NCBI GenBank assembly: GCA_945870035.1
Contig: CAMBQQ010000002.1
Location: 19,797-83,796 of the forward strand
DNA length: 64,000 nt
Reading direction: 5' to 3'
Source of the DNA: Rhizobium sp. Q54
Lineage (GTDB): Bacteria; Pseudomonadota; Alphaproteobacteria; Rhizobiales; Xanthobacteraceae
Part shown: piece by piece, positions 9,021 to 16,801 of the stretch
Numbering within the stretch: position 1 is the stretch's first letter
Layout: the number at the start of each line of letters is the position of its first letter
Translations under genes and position numbers: made by a program
The notes under the pieces: generated by a model
Seen by the model: only the letters and a program-made list of their open reading frames with translations
The model's database searches: none
What the model was told of the DNA's origin: nothing

Positions 9021-10118
9021 ATGACCGAGCCAAGCAAGCTTGCCGACGGTGACACGCCTTATCTCAAGATTCGAAATGTCACCAAGCGGTTCGACAATTT
9101 CGTCGCCTTGCAGGACATCAATCTGGACATCAAGCGGGGCGAATTTATCTCGTTTCTCGGGCCGTCCGGCTGCGGCAAGACAACATTATTACGGGCGATC
9201 TCCGGGCTTGACGTGCAGACGACCGGATCGATCGAGCAGGACGGCCGCGACATTTCCAATTTGCCGGTCAACCAGCGCGACTTCGGCATCGTTTTTCAAA
9301 GTTATGCGTTGTTTCCGAACCTGAAGATCAAGGACAATGTCGGCTACGGCCTGGTATCGGCCGGCAAGTCGCGCGAGGAGATCAGAACCCGCGTTGCTGA
9401 ACTTCTGACCATGGTCGGCCTTGCCGACCAAGCCGAGAAATACCCATCGCAGTTGTCCGGCGGTCAGCAGCAGCGCGTGTCGCTGGCGCGTGCGCTGGCC
9501 CTTTCCCCCGGCCTTCTTCTGCTCGACGAACCACTGTCGGCGCTCGATGCGCGCGTACGCGCCCGGCTACGCGGCGAAATACGCGAGCTGCAACAGAGGC
9601 TCGGCATTACGACCGTGATGGTAACACACGACCAGGAAGAAGCCTTGACGATGTCCGACCGGATCGTCGTCATGAGCAAGGGCAAGATCGAGCAAATCGG
9701 CTCTCCGGACGACGTTTATCGCGCGCCCGCTTCGCCCTTCGTCGCCGATTTCATCGGCCGCATGAACTTCATTCCGGGAACGCTGGTGTCCGGGACATCG
9801 GCCGATTGCAAGGGTGCCGTTCTGTCGTTTTCCACCGCGCTGACTTATGCGCAGGGGACACCCATCACCATTTGCCTGCGGCCCGAAGATATTGTCGTTC
9901 GCGACATTGCGTCATCGTCGAACGCCGTCGATGTCGAAGTCGGCGTGATGGAATTCATGGGCAATCACTTTGCCACCACGCTGCATGTTTCCGGAACGCA
10001 TCTCAACGTATCCGCCGATTTGTCGATGAACGATGTCCGCGATCTCAGCATCAAGCCCGGGTCGAAAGTCAAGGCCGGTTTGCCGGCCGACCGGTTGCGC
10101 GTATTCAGCACAACCTGA
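9021..10118 (+). CDS. Putative 2-aminoethylphosphonate ABC importer ATPase
   Basis: Cytoplasmic ABC ATPase of 365 residues (PhnT2 type). Walker A G-P-S-G-C-G-K-T-T about residue 50, signature L-S-G-G-Q-Q about 150, Walker B L-L-L-L-D-E-P, H-loop V-T-H-D-Q-E-E, then a TOBE-like C-terminal domain. The frame is open back to 8841 through the hairpin, but the ATG at 9021 has GAAGGA upstream and gives the family length. It serves the fused permease that follows. Confidence 0.85.
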   Translation: MTEPSKLADGDTPYLKIRNVTKRFDNFVALQDINLDIKRGEFISFLGPSGCGKTTLLRAISGLDVQTTGSIEQDGRDISNLPVNQRDFGIVFQSYALFPNLKIKDNVGYGLVSAGKSREEIRTRVAELLTMVGLADQAEKYPSQLSGGQQQRVSLARALALSPGLLLLDEPLSALDARVRARLRGEIRELQQRLGITTVMVTHDQEEALTMSDRIVVMSKGKIEQIGSPDDVYRAPASPFVADFIGRMNFIPGTLVSGTSADCKGAVLSFSTALTYAQGTPITICLRPEDIVVRDIASSSNAVDVEVGVMEFMGNHFATTLHVSGTHLNVSADLSMNDVRDLSIKPGSKVKAGLPADRLRVFSTT

Positions 10119-10196
10119 TTCCCGGAAAGGCGCGACGCTCTTATGCGCCGGGTCCACATTCAGGCTGTTTCGATTTAGATACTTTAGGGGACTGCA

Positions 10197-11927
10197 ATGA
10201 GTACCGCCGCTTTGCAAGAGCCGTGGGCCAAGTCGGACAACCCCGCCGCGCCAATACCCGTGCATCAGAAAATGAGTCGCGACGATCTTATCATGCGGAT
10301 CGCGCTGTGCGTCCTGGCGGCATGGCTTGTCATTGCCGTCCTGTTGCCGCTCGGCGCGCTGCTGATCAAGAGCTTCGAAGGACCCGACGGCGGCTTTGTC
10401 GGCGTAAGCAACTTCGCGCTGTTTTTCGCCAATCCGTCGCTGACGCAATCGATTTCAAACAGCCTGTCGATTGCAATCGTCAGCACGGTCATCTGCGTGC
10501 TGCTTTCGTTCGTTTTTGCTTATGGACTGATGCGCACCTGCATGCCCGGCCGCGGCATTTTCAAGCTGATCTCGCAGGTCCCGTTGCTGGCGCCTTCGCT
10601 GCTTCCCGCCATCAGCCTGGTCTACCTGTTCGGCAACCAGGGCTTTGCCAAATCGATGATGCTTGGCCAGTCGATCTACGGGCCGATCGGCATCGGCATC
10701 GGCGAAGTCTTCTGGACCTTTCCGCATGCGCTAATCATCATGATTACGGCGCTCTCCACATCGGACGCGCGGCTGTATGAAGCCGCCAGCGCCCTGAAAG
10801 CCAGCGCATGGCGCACGTTCTGGACGGTTACCATTCCGGGCGCCCGCTACGGCCTGATCAGCGCGACCTTCGTGGTTTTCACGCTTGTCGTTACCGATTT
10901 CGGCGTGCCGAAAGTCATCGGCGGCCAGTTCAACGTTCTCGCTACCGATATTTACAAACAAGTCATCGGCCAGCAGAATTTCCGAATGGGCGCGGTGGTC
11001 GGCCTGCTGTTGCTGCTGCCGGCGGTGTTCTCGTTTGCCGTCGATCAATGGGTGCAGCGCAAGCAGTCGGCGGCGATGTCGTCGCGCGCGGTCGCCTACG
11101 AACCGAAGCCGGATGCTTTCGTCGATACCGCATTCCTGGTCATTTGCGGGCTGATCGCGGCCGCGATCCTGACGGTCATATTTACCGCGCTGTTCGCGTC
11201 GCTGGCGACCTTGTGGCCGTATAATCTCACGCCGTCGTTCAAGAACTATGACTTCGACAATATGGATGGCGGCGGCTGGCAGAGTTTCTTCAATTCGTTA
11301 CGGATGGCCGGCTTCACCGCAGTGTTCGGCACGGCGATTATTTTTTCCGGCGCCTATCTGATGGAAAAGACCAAGGGCTTCGGGGCCGGGCGGTTCGTGT
11401 TTCAGTTCCTGGCACTGCTTCCACTTGCGGTGCCCGGAATCGTCTTGGGCCTCGGCTATATTTTCTTCTTCAATTCGCCCGCCAACCCGTTCAATTTCAT
11501 CTACGGCACGACAACGATCCTTGTCGTGTGTTCGATCGCGCATTTCTATTCGGTCGCGCATTTGACAGCAGTGACGGCCCTCAAGCAGATCGACCAGGAA
11601 ATCGAGACGGTTTCGTCGTCCTTGCGCGTGCCGTTCTATCGGACGTTCTTTCTGGTGACCTTGCCGGTGTCGCTGCCGGCGGTCCTCGATATCGCCATGT
11701 ATCTCTTTGTCAATGCATTGACGACAGTGTCCGCCGTGGTCTTTATCTATTCACCGCAAACAACGCTGGCCTCCATTGCCGTGTTGAACATGGACGATGC
11801 CGGCGATGTGGCGCCGGCGGCGGCGATGGCGATGACGATCTTTTTTGCCGCGACCGCTGTGCGTGTCGTTTATACGGGACTGGTGCGCGGCGTCCTCGGC
11901 CGGACCCAGGCCTGGCGTCACCGTTAG
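10197..11927 (+). CDS. Putative 2-aminoethylphosphonate ABC importer permease (double-length)
   Basis: Inner-membrane protein of 576 residues made of two tandem permease modules, as in the PhnU2 (TIGR03262) family, so one gene supplies both halves of the channel. About twelve hydrophobic helices are present. EAA loops occur near residue 195 (Y-E-A-A-S-A-L-K-A-S) and in the second half near 465 (I-E-T-V-S-S-S-L-R-V-P). A hydrophilic linker lies around residues 285-310. The ribosome site GGGGA is six bases upstream. The gene is between the ATPase and the FAD oxidoreductase, all on the same strand. Confidence 0.83.
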   Translation: MSTAALQEPWAKSDNPAAPIPVHQKMSRDDLIMRIALCVLAAWLVIAVLLPLGALLIKSFEGPDGGFVGVSNFALFFANPSLTQSISNSLSIAIVSTVICVLLSFVFAYGLMRTCMPGRGIFKLISQVPLLAPSLLPAISLVYLFGNQGFAKSMMLGQSIYGPIGIGIGEVFWTFPHALIIMITALSTSDARLYEAASALKASAWRTFWTVTIPGARYGLISATFVVFTLVVTDFGVPKVIGGQFNVLATDIYKQVIGQQNFRMGAVVGLLLLLPAVFSFAVDQWVQRKQSAAMSSRAVAYEPKPDAFVDTAFLVICGLIAAAILTVIFTALFASLATLWPYNLTPSFKNYDFDNMDGGGWQSFFNSLRMAGFTAVFGTAIIFSGAYLMEKTKGFGAGRFVFQFLALLPLAVPGIVLGLGYIFFFNSPANPFNFIYGTTTILVVCSIAHFYSVAHLTAVTALKQIDQEIETVSSSLRVPFYRTFFLVTLPVSLPAVLDIAMYLFVNALTTVSAVVFIYSPQTTLASIAVLNMDDAGDVAPAAAMAMTIFFAATAVRVVYTGLVRGVLGRTQAWRHR

Positions 11928-11963
11928 TATTCCGCTCCGACAACTGAGACGAAAGCATAGCCG

Positions 11964-13103
11964 ATGCCGCCCTCCGCTTCCTCGCCCCATTTCGACGTCG
12001 CGATTATCGGGGCGGGTATTGTCGGTCTGGGCCATGCGCTGGCGGCGGCCCGCCGAGGCAAGCGCGTCGTCGTTGTCGATCGGGATGCGCAGGCCAATGG
12101 CGCTTCGATCCGGAACTTCGGCTTTGTTACCGTTACAGGACAGCAAAAAGGCGAATGCTGGGAACGGGCGATGCGTTCGCGCGCCGTCTGGGGTGAGGTC
12201 GTCGATGCCGCCGATATCGCGGTCGAGCATACCGGGCTCTGCGTTGCCGCACGCCGGCCCGAGGCCAAGCGCGTGCTTGAAGCGTTTGCCGAAACCGACA
12301 TGGGCCGCGACTGCCGGTTGCTGTCGCCCGCCGAAGCGCGCGAAAAAGTGCCGGCACTGCGCGCCGACAGCCTCGCCGGCGCCCTGTGGTCGCCGCATGA
12401 AGCGCGGGTGGAGAGCCGCCTTGCCATCCCCAAGCTCGCGGCCTGGCTCGAAGCGGCCCATGGCGTCACTTTCCGACGCAGTTGTTTCGTCAAGAACGTC
12501 GCCCTGCCCCTCATCGAAACCTCGCAAGGCGACATCCACGCTGACGCGGCGATTATATGTCCGGGCGACAATTTTCTGGCGCTGTTTCCGGAGCGGATCG
12601 CCGCGTATGGCCTCACGGTCTGCAAGCTTCACATGTTGCGCGTGACCGCGCCGACGTTCGGACGGCTGGGCGCTGCCGTGATGTCTGATCTCGGGCTTGT
12701 TCGCTATCTCGGATATGCGGAACTGCCTGAAGCAGAAGCGCTGAAAAAGAGGTTGCTGGCGGAACAGGCCGCGGCGCTCGACAACGGCATCCACCTCATT
12801 GTCGTCCAATCGGCCGACGGCTCGCTGGTTGTCGGCGACAGCCATCATTACGGCGAGACGACGGATCCGTTCGCCCCGGCGGCCGTCGATGACTTGATCC
12901 TCGACGAATTCGACCATGTTCTCGACCTGCCGCGGCGCGCGGTCAGCGAACGATGGATCGGCACATACGCCTCGGCGCCGGACAGGCTGATGCTGGTCGA
13001 TCGCCCTTCGGATGCGGTCCGCATTGTCATCGTCACCAGCGGCACAGGCGCTTCCACAGGGTTTGCCATCGGCGAAGAAGTAATTGCCGAATTGTTCGGC
13101 TGA
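11964..13103 (+). CDS. TIGR03364-type FAD-dependent amine oxidoreductase of phosphonate catabolism
   Basis: DAO-family flavoprotein of 379 residues. The dinucleotide-binding motif G-A-G-I-V-G-L-G-H sits at residue 16 and a second FAD contact near the C-terminus (S-G-T-G-A-S-T-G-F). Proteins of this family recur next to phnX. Characterised relatives (PbfC/PbfD enzymes) oxidatively deaminate 2-aminoethylphosphonate or its N-methyl form to phosphonoacetaldehyde. No PhnW transaminase is present in this locus, so this enzyme is the natural candidate for the first catabolic step. Whether it prefers the free or N-methylated amine cannot be read from sequence. It lies 20 bases upstream of phnX. Confidence 0.8.
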   Translation: MPPSASSPHFDVAIIGAGIVGLGHALAAARRGKRVVVVDRDAQANGASIRNFGFVTVTGQQKGECWERAMRSRAVWGEVVDAADIAVEHTGLCVAARRPEAKRVLEAFAETDMGRDCRLLSPAEAREKVPALRADSLAGALWSPHEARVESRLAIPKLAAWLEAAHGVTFRRSCFVKNVALPLIETSQGDIHADAAIICPGDNFLALFPERIAAYGLTVCKLHMLRVTAPTFGRLGAAVMSDLGLVRYLGYAELPEAEALKKRLLAEQAAALDNGIHLIVVQSADGSLVVGDSHHYGETTDPFAPAAVDDLILDEFDHVLDLPRRAVSERWIGTYASAPDRLMLVDRPSDAVRIVIVTSGTGASTGFAIGEEVIAELFG

Positions 13104-13123
13104 GCAGATTGAGGAACGAAGAC

Positions 13124-13924
13124 ATGACGATTTCCGCCGTCGTTTTCGATTGGGCCGGCACGATGCTCGACCACGGCTCACGCGCGCCGATGGGCGCCTT
13201 CGTCAAGGTGTTCGCGGATTTTCAGGTGACGATTACAGTAGCCGAGGCGCGCGGCCCGATGGGCATGCCGAAGCTCGATCACATCAAGGCGCTGCTGAAA
13301 CATCCCGACATTGCCGCCCGCTGGGCCAGGGCGCATGGCCAAGCGCCGACGGATGACGATGCAAACCGCATCTTTGACGTGTTCGTCCCGCTCAATGCCG
13401 CGGTGGTGACTGACTACGCCGACCTCATCCCCGGCATCCTGGACGTCCATGCCGACTTGCGCGGCCGCGGCATCAAGATCGGCTCGACCACCGGCTATAC
13501 CCGCGACATCATGGACCGGGTGCTGCCGCTGACGACGGCCGCCGGCCTAGCGACCGACAATCTGATCTGCGCCGGCGATATGCCGCTCGGCCGGCCGACG
13601 CCGATGATGATGTACAAGTGTTTTCTCGACTTGGCCGTTTGGCCAGCAGCATCTGTCGTCAAGGTTGACGACACCGAGGTCGGCATTGCCGAGGGCGTCA
13701 ATGCCGGCTGCTGGACCGTCGGCGTGGCGCTGTCGGGCAATGCCGCCGGCGTTTCGCGTGACGAACTGGCAGCTTTGAGCGAAGCCGAAGTGTCGCAACT
13801 TCGGACCAAGGCCACACGGCAACTCGCGCGCGCTGGCGCGCACTATGTGATCGACAGCGTCGCCGGACTCATGTCGGTCGTCGATGCTATCGAAGGCCGT
13901 CTCTTGCGCGGCGAGCGGCCGTAG
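13124..13924 (+). CDS. phnX: Phosphonoacetaldehyde hydrolase (phosphonatase)
   Basis: HAD-superfamily enzyme of 266 residues that cleaves the C-P bond of phosphonoacetaldehyde to acetaldehyde and phosphate. The N-terminal loop D-W-A-G-T provides the Asp nucleophile (residue 9). The Schiff-base Lys lies in P-M-G-M-P-K-L-D-H-I near residue 50. K-V-D-D-T-E-V-G near 184 supplies the Mg-binding Asp pair. All diagnostic phosphonatase features are present. The ATG at 13124 has GAGGAACG upstream. It is the last gene of the phosphonate block. Confidence 0.93.
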   Translation: MTISAVVFDWAGTMLDHGSRAPMGAFVKVFADFQVTITVAEARGPMGMPKLDHIKALLKHPDIAARWARAHGQAPTDDDANRIFDVFVPLNAAVVTDYADLIPGILDVHADLRGRGIKIGSTTGYTRDIMDRVLPLTTAAGLATDNLICAGDMPLGRPTPMMMYKCFLDLAVWPAASVVKVDDTEVGIAEGVNAGCWTVGVALSGNAAGVSRDELAALSEAEVSQLRTKATRQLARAGAHYVIDSVAGLMSVVDAIEGRLLRGERP

Positions 13925-14199
13925 GCTGGCTGGCTCCGATTGGCGAGAGTACGCCGGGAGCTCGACGTGGGGATCAAGCGCCCACGCGAAGTCTTTACAT
14001 TGAATAGGATTTTCCTTTCCGCCCGCCCTCTCCATCATGAGCGCGACGGAAAATTGTCTATTGATATCAGTCGTTTACGTGCTTGTTCGAATTCCGTGTC
14101 GTACCGTGGCGCATCCGGCAGCCTACAACCGCTAAAACCCGTTAAAGGCCTATAGGGCTCCGCGCGTTATCAAACAAGGCGCAGCTTGCAGATGCCGCG
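13925..14199. other. Intergenic stretch after phnX
   Basis: No gene supported. A 71-codon plus-strand frame (13940..14155) resembles nothing I know. The sequence is lower in GC than its surroundings and leads into the gene fragments at 14200..14365. Confidence 0.4.
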
Positions 14200-14264
14200 T
14201 CCGTCGCCTTGGCGCCGCCACCGGGGCCGGTGACGGCGTGGAAGTCGACATTGTGCATCATCAC
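14200..14264 (-). pseudogene. Fragment of copper nitrite reductase (nirK)
   Basis: Read on the minus strand this gives about 20 residues, V-M-M-H-N-V-D-F-H-A-V-T-G-P-G-G-G-A-K-A-T-D. The core H-N-V-D-F-H-A-(V/A)-T-G-x-G-G-G-A is diagnostic of NirK/AniA: the first His is a type 1 copper ligand and the second a type 2 ligand. The similarity then stops and the frame runs on without family resemblance to a stop at about 14155. It is far too short to function (NirK is about 350-380 residues) and is joined directly to a fragment of an unrelated gene. Confidence 0.72.
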
Positions 14265-14365
14265 GTCACAAGCATCGACGCCATATTGTAATGCGCCGGA
14301 ATATTCCAGCGGAACCCGGGCGTCAGCGCATCGAAATGCTTGGCGTTCGGCAACGTGGCGCGCAA
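14265..14365 (-). pseudogene. Fragment of an AMP-forming acyl-CoA synthetase N-terminus, frameshifted
   Basis: On the minus strand this reads F-D-A-L-T-P-G-F-R-W-N-I-P-A-H-Y-N followed, after a one-base frame change near 14283, by G-V-D-A-C-D. The pattern F-x-W-x-I-P-A-x-(Y/F)-N-I-G-V-D-x-C-D is typical of the start of acetyl-/benzoate-CoA-ligase-like enzymes. Only about 34 residues remain, and the next codons already belong to the nirK fragment. It is a decayed remnant. Confidence 0.6.
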
Positions 14366-14430
14366 GCTAGTCGGCGATGAGCGCGAGTTAAAGCAGGACT
14401 ACCGTTAGGTCCCTTCGATGCGACTGGGGG

Positions 14431-14910
14431 TCAGGAAGCAAAGGCGGGCGGCAAGGGCCGCCGGGACCTGCGTGGCGCGTCGATGGTCAGCAACGCTCGC
14501 AGCGGCGCGCGCGGCTTCACCAGATCGGCCAGCGAATAGCCGTCCAGCACCTCGAGGAAAGCGGCGCCGGCCTTGGCCAGCGCACGCCGCAGCACACAAC
14601 ACGATTTGATGGCACAGGGAGCATCGACCGGATTAAGGCAGGCTACCACCGCCATGTCGGGCTCGGTGTGACGAACCACCTGACCGAGATTGATGCGCTC
14701 GACCGGCATGGCCAGACGTAAACCGCCACCACGGCCGCGCACCGTGCCGACATAACCGGCCTGGCCGAGTTGATGAGCGACCTTCATTAAATGGGTCTTG
14801 GAAATGCCGTAGCTGCTGGCGACCTCGGCGATGGTCGCCAGACCGTCGTCCTTGACCGCGAGGTACATCAGGAGCCGCAGCGCGTAATCAGTATAGACGG
14901 TAAGGCGCAA
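14431..14910 (-). CDS. nsrR: Rrf2-family nitric-oxide-sensing repressor NsrR
   Basis: Cytoplasmic DNA-binding repressor of 159 residues. An N-terminal winged helix-turn-helix (T-D-Y-A-L-R-L-L-M-Y-L; G-I-S-K-T-H-L-M-K-V) is followed by the R-G-R-G-G-G-L-R-L wing. Near residues 91-105 is the cluster-binding segment with Cys in C-L-N-P-V-D-A-P-C-A-I-K-S-C-C, then Y-S-L-A-D-L-V. This fits NsrR, whose Fe-S cluster is destroyed by NO. Divergent from the membrane protein/globin pair with a candidate operator between them. The tail beyond residue 145 is basic and looks dispensable. Confidence 0.85.
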   Translation of the reverse strand: MRLTVYTDYALRLLMYLAVKDDGLATIAEVASSYGISKTHLMKVAHQLGQAGYVGTVRGRGGGLRLAMPVERINLGQVVRHTEPDMAVVACLNPVDAPCAIKSCCVLRRALAKAGAAFLEVLDGYSLADLVKPRAPLRALLTIDAPRRSRRPLPPAFAS

Positions 14911-14936
14911 GCCAAACTCCCTCTGCAGCGACCTAT

Positions 14937-14959
14937 AAGATATATTACGGATATTGCTT
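14937..14959. promoter_or_regulatory. Candidate NsrR operator
   Basis: A 23-base imperfect dyad: left arm AAGATATATTA, one central base, and right arm GGATATTGCTT. It has the 11-1-11 layout of NsrR sites; the left arm matches AAGATGYATTT at about 9 of 11 positions and the right arm (inverted) at about 6. It lies between nsrR and the 15012 gene, where it could control both directions. Confidence 0.55.
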
Positions 14960-15011
14960 TACGGCAAGCCGGCTGTTACATGCGTCGGACCGCATTCGAT
15001 CGGAGATCGCC

Positions 15012-15188
15012 ATGCTCAGTTCCCTGTCTATCGGCAGCGCCATTGCCCGGGTTTTCCTGTTTCCCGGCGACCTGGCCTGCGCCTATGTCGGCATCGACCA
15101 GAACGACAAGCGCGAACTGGTGCGGATGCTGGTCAATTCACTGGTGTGGATCGTGGTCGGCATGGCTGCCGTTGCCGTAATCGCCTGA
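15012..15188 (+). CDS. Small membrane protein upstream of truncated globin
   Basis: A 58-residue protein with F-L-F-P-G-D-L-A near residue 16 and one strong C-terminal transmembrane segment (S-L-V-W-I-V-V-G-M-A-A-V-A-V-I-A). The start has GGAGATCGCC upstream and the stop overlaps the globin start by one base (TGATG), so the two are translationally coupled. Function unknown. The NsrR-type operator suggests an NO-induced unit; I recall similar short proteins next to globins in other alphaproteobacteria but cannot check this here. Confidence 0.65.
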   Translation: MLSSLSIGSAIARVFLFPGDLACAYVGIDQNDKRELVRMLVNSLVWIVVGMAAVAVIA

Positions 15189-15619
15189 TGCCCGCTATGG
15201 CGCCGCCGCTGATCGACCACCTGTCCGAGGAAGCCATCGCCCGCCTGGTCGATGAATTCTATACGCGCATCCGCACCGACGCCGCACTGGGACCGGTTTT
15301 CAAGCGCGCCATTCCCGGCGACTGGGGTCCCCATCTGGCGACGATGCGGAATTTCTGGTCGTCAGTTATGCTGACGAGCGGCCGCTACAAGGGCAACCCG
15401 GTCGCGGCGCATGGCCGTGTCACCGGCATCGAGATCGACATGTTCGATCATTGGCTGGCCCTGTTCGAGGCGACGTGCCGCGATCTGTTCGCGCCGGGGA
15501 TTGCGGCCGAGTTTCAAACCAAGGCAGTGCGCATCGCCGACAGCCTCAAACTGTCGCTGTTCTATCGGCCCGACCGGCCCTGGCCGCCGGACCGGTTGAA
15601 GGGCATGCCCCCTGTGTGA
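15188..15619 (+). CDS. Group III truncated hemoglobin
   Basis: Heme protein of 143 residues. The group III pattern is visible: L-V-D-E-F-Y-T-R-I-R-T-D-A-A-L-G-P-V-F near residue 20, W-G-P-H-L-A-T-M-R-N-F-W-S-S-V near 45, Y-K-G-N-P-V-A-A-H near 68 (proximal His in the F region) and F-D-H-W-L-A-L-F near 84. These proteins bind O2/NO and are linked to nitrosative stress. The coding frame is open upstream, but the ATG at 15188 coupled to the preceding gene gives the family length. Confidence 0.88.
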   Translation: MPAMAPPLIDHLSEEAIARLVDEFYTRIRTDAALGPVFKRAIPGDWGPHLATMRNFWSSVMLTSGRYKGNPVAAHGRVTGIEIDMFDHWLALFEATCRDLFAPGIAAEFQTKAVRIADSLKLSLFYRPDRPWPPDRLKGMPPV

Positions 15620-15742
15620 CGCGCTACCTCACGTCCGGCTCGGCCATGGTCAACGACCACCTTGTTCCTGGATCGCGGCGAGTAGAGCCATGCCCATGCG
15701 TCTAATTCAACGGTTAGCGTGTTTTTTCAGTGATCGAAGGGA

Positions 15743-16051
15743 TTAGTGACAGCCCTCTGCCCCCTTAAGGGGATGCCGGAAGAGCGGCAGAAAGCCGAAT
15801 AGCCAAACTGCGAAAGCGGCGGACCACAGAGACGCGCTCACAATATAGAGCTCGCCCAGCAGAAAAGTCCCCACTCCGACCTCTGGCAGCACCCTCACAA
15901 ATCCCGCTCCAAACATCAGGACTACGGCCGCATGCGCCTGCCATGGCAAGACGAGCGACCGGCCGGTGTGACGCAATCCTGCGATGATGAACACGCTCAA
16001 GACCGCCAGACCAAGGCTTGCCACGGAAAGAACTTGCCACGGAAAGGACAT
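15743..16051 (-). pseudogene. C-terminal fragment of a second nnrS gene
   Basis: 102 residues with three or four hydrophobic segments. G-L-R-H-T-G-R-S-L-V aligns with the G-H-T-G-(R/N) motif of NnrS, here also seen in the complete NnrS at 18132..19328 (S-L-G-H-T-G-N-A-L-V). The end W-S-A-A-F-A-V-W-L-F-G-F-L-P-L matches the last helix of that family. About three quarters of the usual 400 residues are missing, so it is a remnant even though the frame is open. Confidence 0.65.
16017..16048 (+). repeat. Tandem 16-base duplication at a gene junction
   Basis: CTTGCCACGGAAAGAA (16017..16032) is followed immediately by CTTGCCACGGAAAGGA (16033..16048), 15 of 16 bases identical. It sits where the nnrS fragment (minus) meets the truncated Crp/Fnr gene (plus) and may mark the rearrangement. 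Confidence 0.8.
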
Positions 16052-16072
16052 GCAGACTTGTCATCGGAGAGG

Positions 16073-16801
16073 ATGGGGCGCGTCAGCGGGCTGGTGCGGA
16101 TGACGCAAATCAACGGTGAAGAAACGCAGACGATGCTTCGAATTATGCGCTCAGGAGATCTGCTGGGTTGCGCAGCCGTCCTTCAGAAATTTTCTTACCC
16201 GGCGACGGCGACCGCGGTTCAAGATACCGTGGTTCTCTCGTGGCGCTCCAGCCAATTTCTTGGCCTGATCAAGCAACATCAAGCGATCATGGACAACACT
16301 TTGCGTATCGTCGCTACACGTACGAAGGAAATGGTTCAGCGCGTCAGCGACATGTCCGACAAAAGTGTGGAACGGCGGATAGCCGCTGCGCTCCTGCGCC
16401 TGGCTGCTCAAGCCGGCACGAAGGCCGAAGGAGGCATTCAGATTCTGCTTCCGATTACACGAGACGACCTCGCCGAGATGGCTGGCCATACCTATTTCAC
16501 GGTCAGCCGAATGCTGAGCGTCTGGCAGAAGCAAGGACTTGTGAAGAATGGGCGGCAGCGCATGACGATCCTTGACCCCGATCGGCTTGCGGAGATCGCG
16601 GATGGTCGGAAACAGCTGCGGCTTACCTCGGCGATCGATTCACGGAATCGCTGTCGGAAGGTTTGCGACTATCCGAACGGCGAGGCCGATAAATCCGCCC
16701 GCTCGGTATCGGTGGCGCGATATCTGGAAGGCGCTTTACAGGCTCATGGAGACTTGCTTCGAGCACCTGGTTTCTTCGACATGAACGCGGCCTACGCGTG
16801 A
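16073..16801 (+). pseudogene. Crp/Fnr-family regulator lacking its N-terminal half-domain
   Basis: The frame begins inside the cyclic-nucleotide-like sensor domain (G-L-V-R-M-T-Q, then M-R-S-G-D-L-L-G). It keeps the dimer helix and a complete C-terminal helix-turn-helix (I-T-R-D-D-L-A-E-M-A-G-H-T-Y-F-T-V-S-R-M-L). About 57-60 residues expected before this point are absent; upstream codons in the same frame are antisense to the nnrS fragment. An ATG at 16073 with GGAGA before it could still produce a truncated DNA-binding protein. The tail after L-A-E-I-A-D-G is unusually long and overlaps the end of the carbonic anhydrase gene by ten bases. Confidence 0.7.

Noticed and set aside
14080..14110. 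A tRNA-like T-loop string (GTTCGAATTCC) after phnX
   Set aside because: No cloverleaf arms or anticodon stem can be drawn around it.
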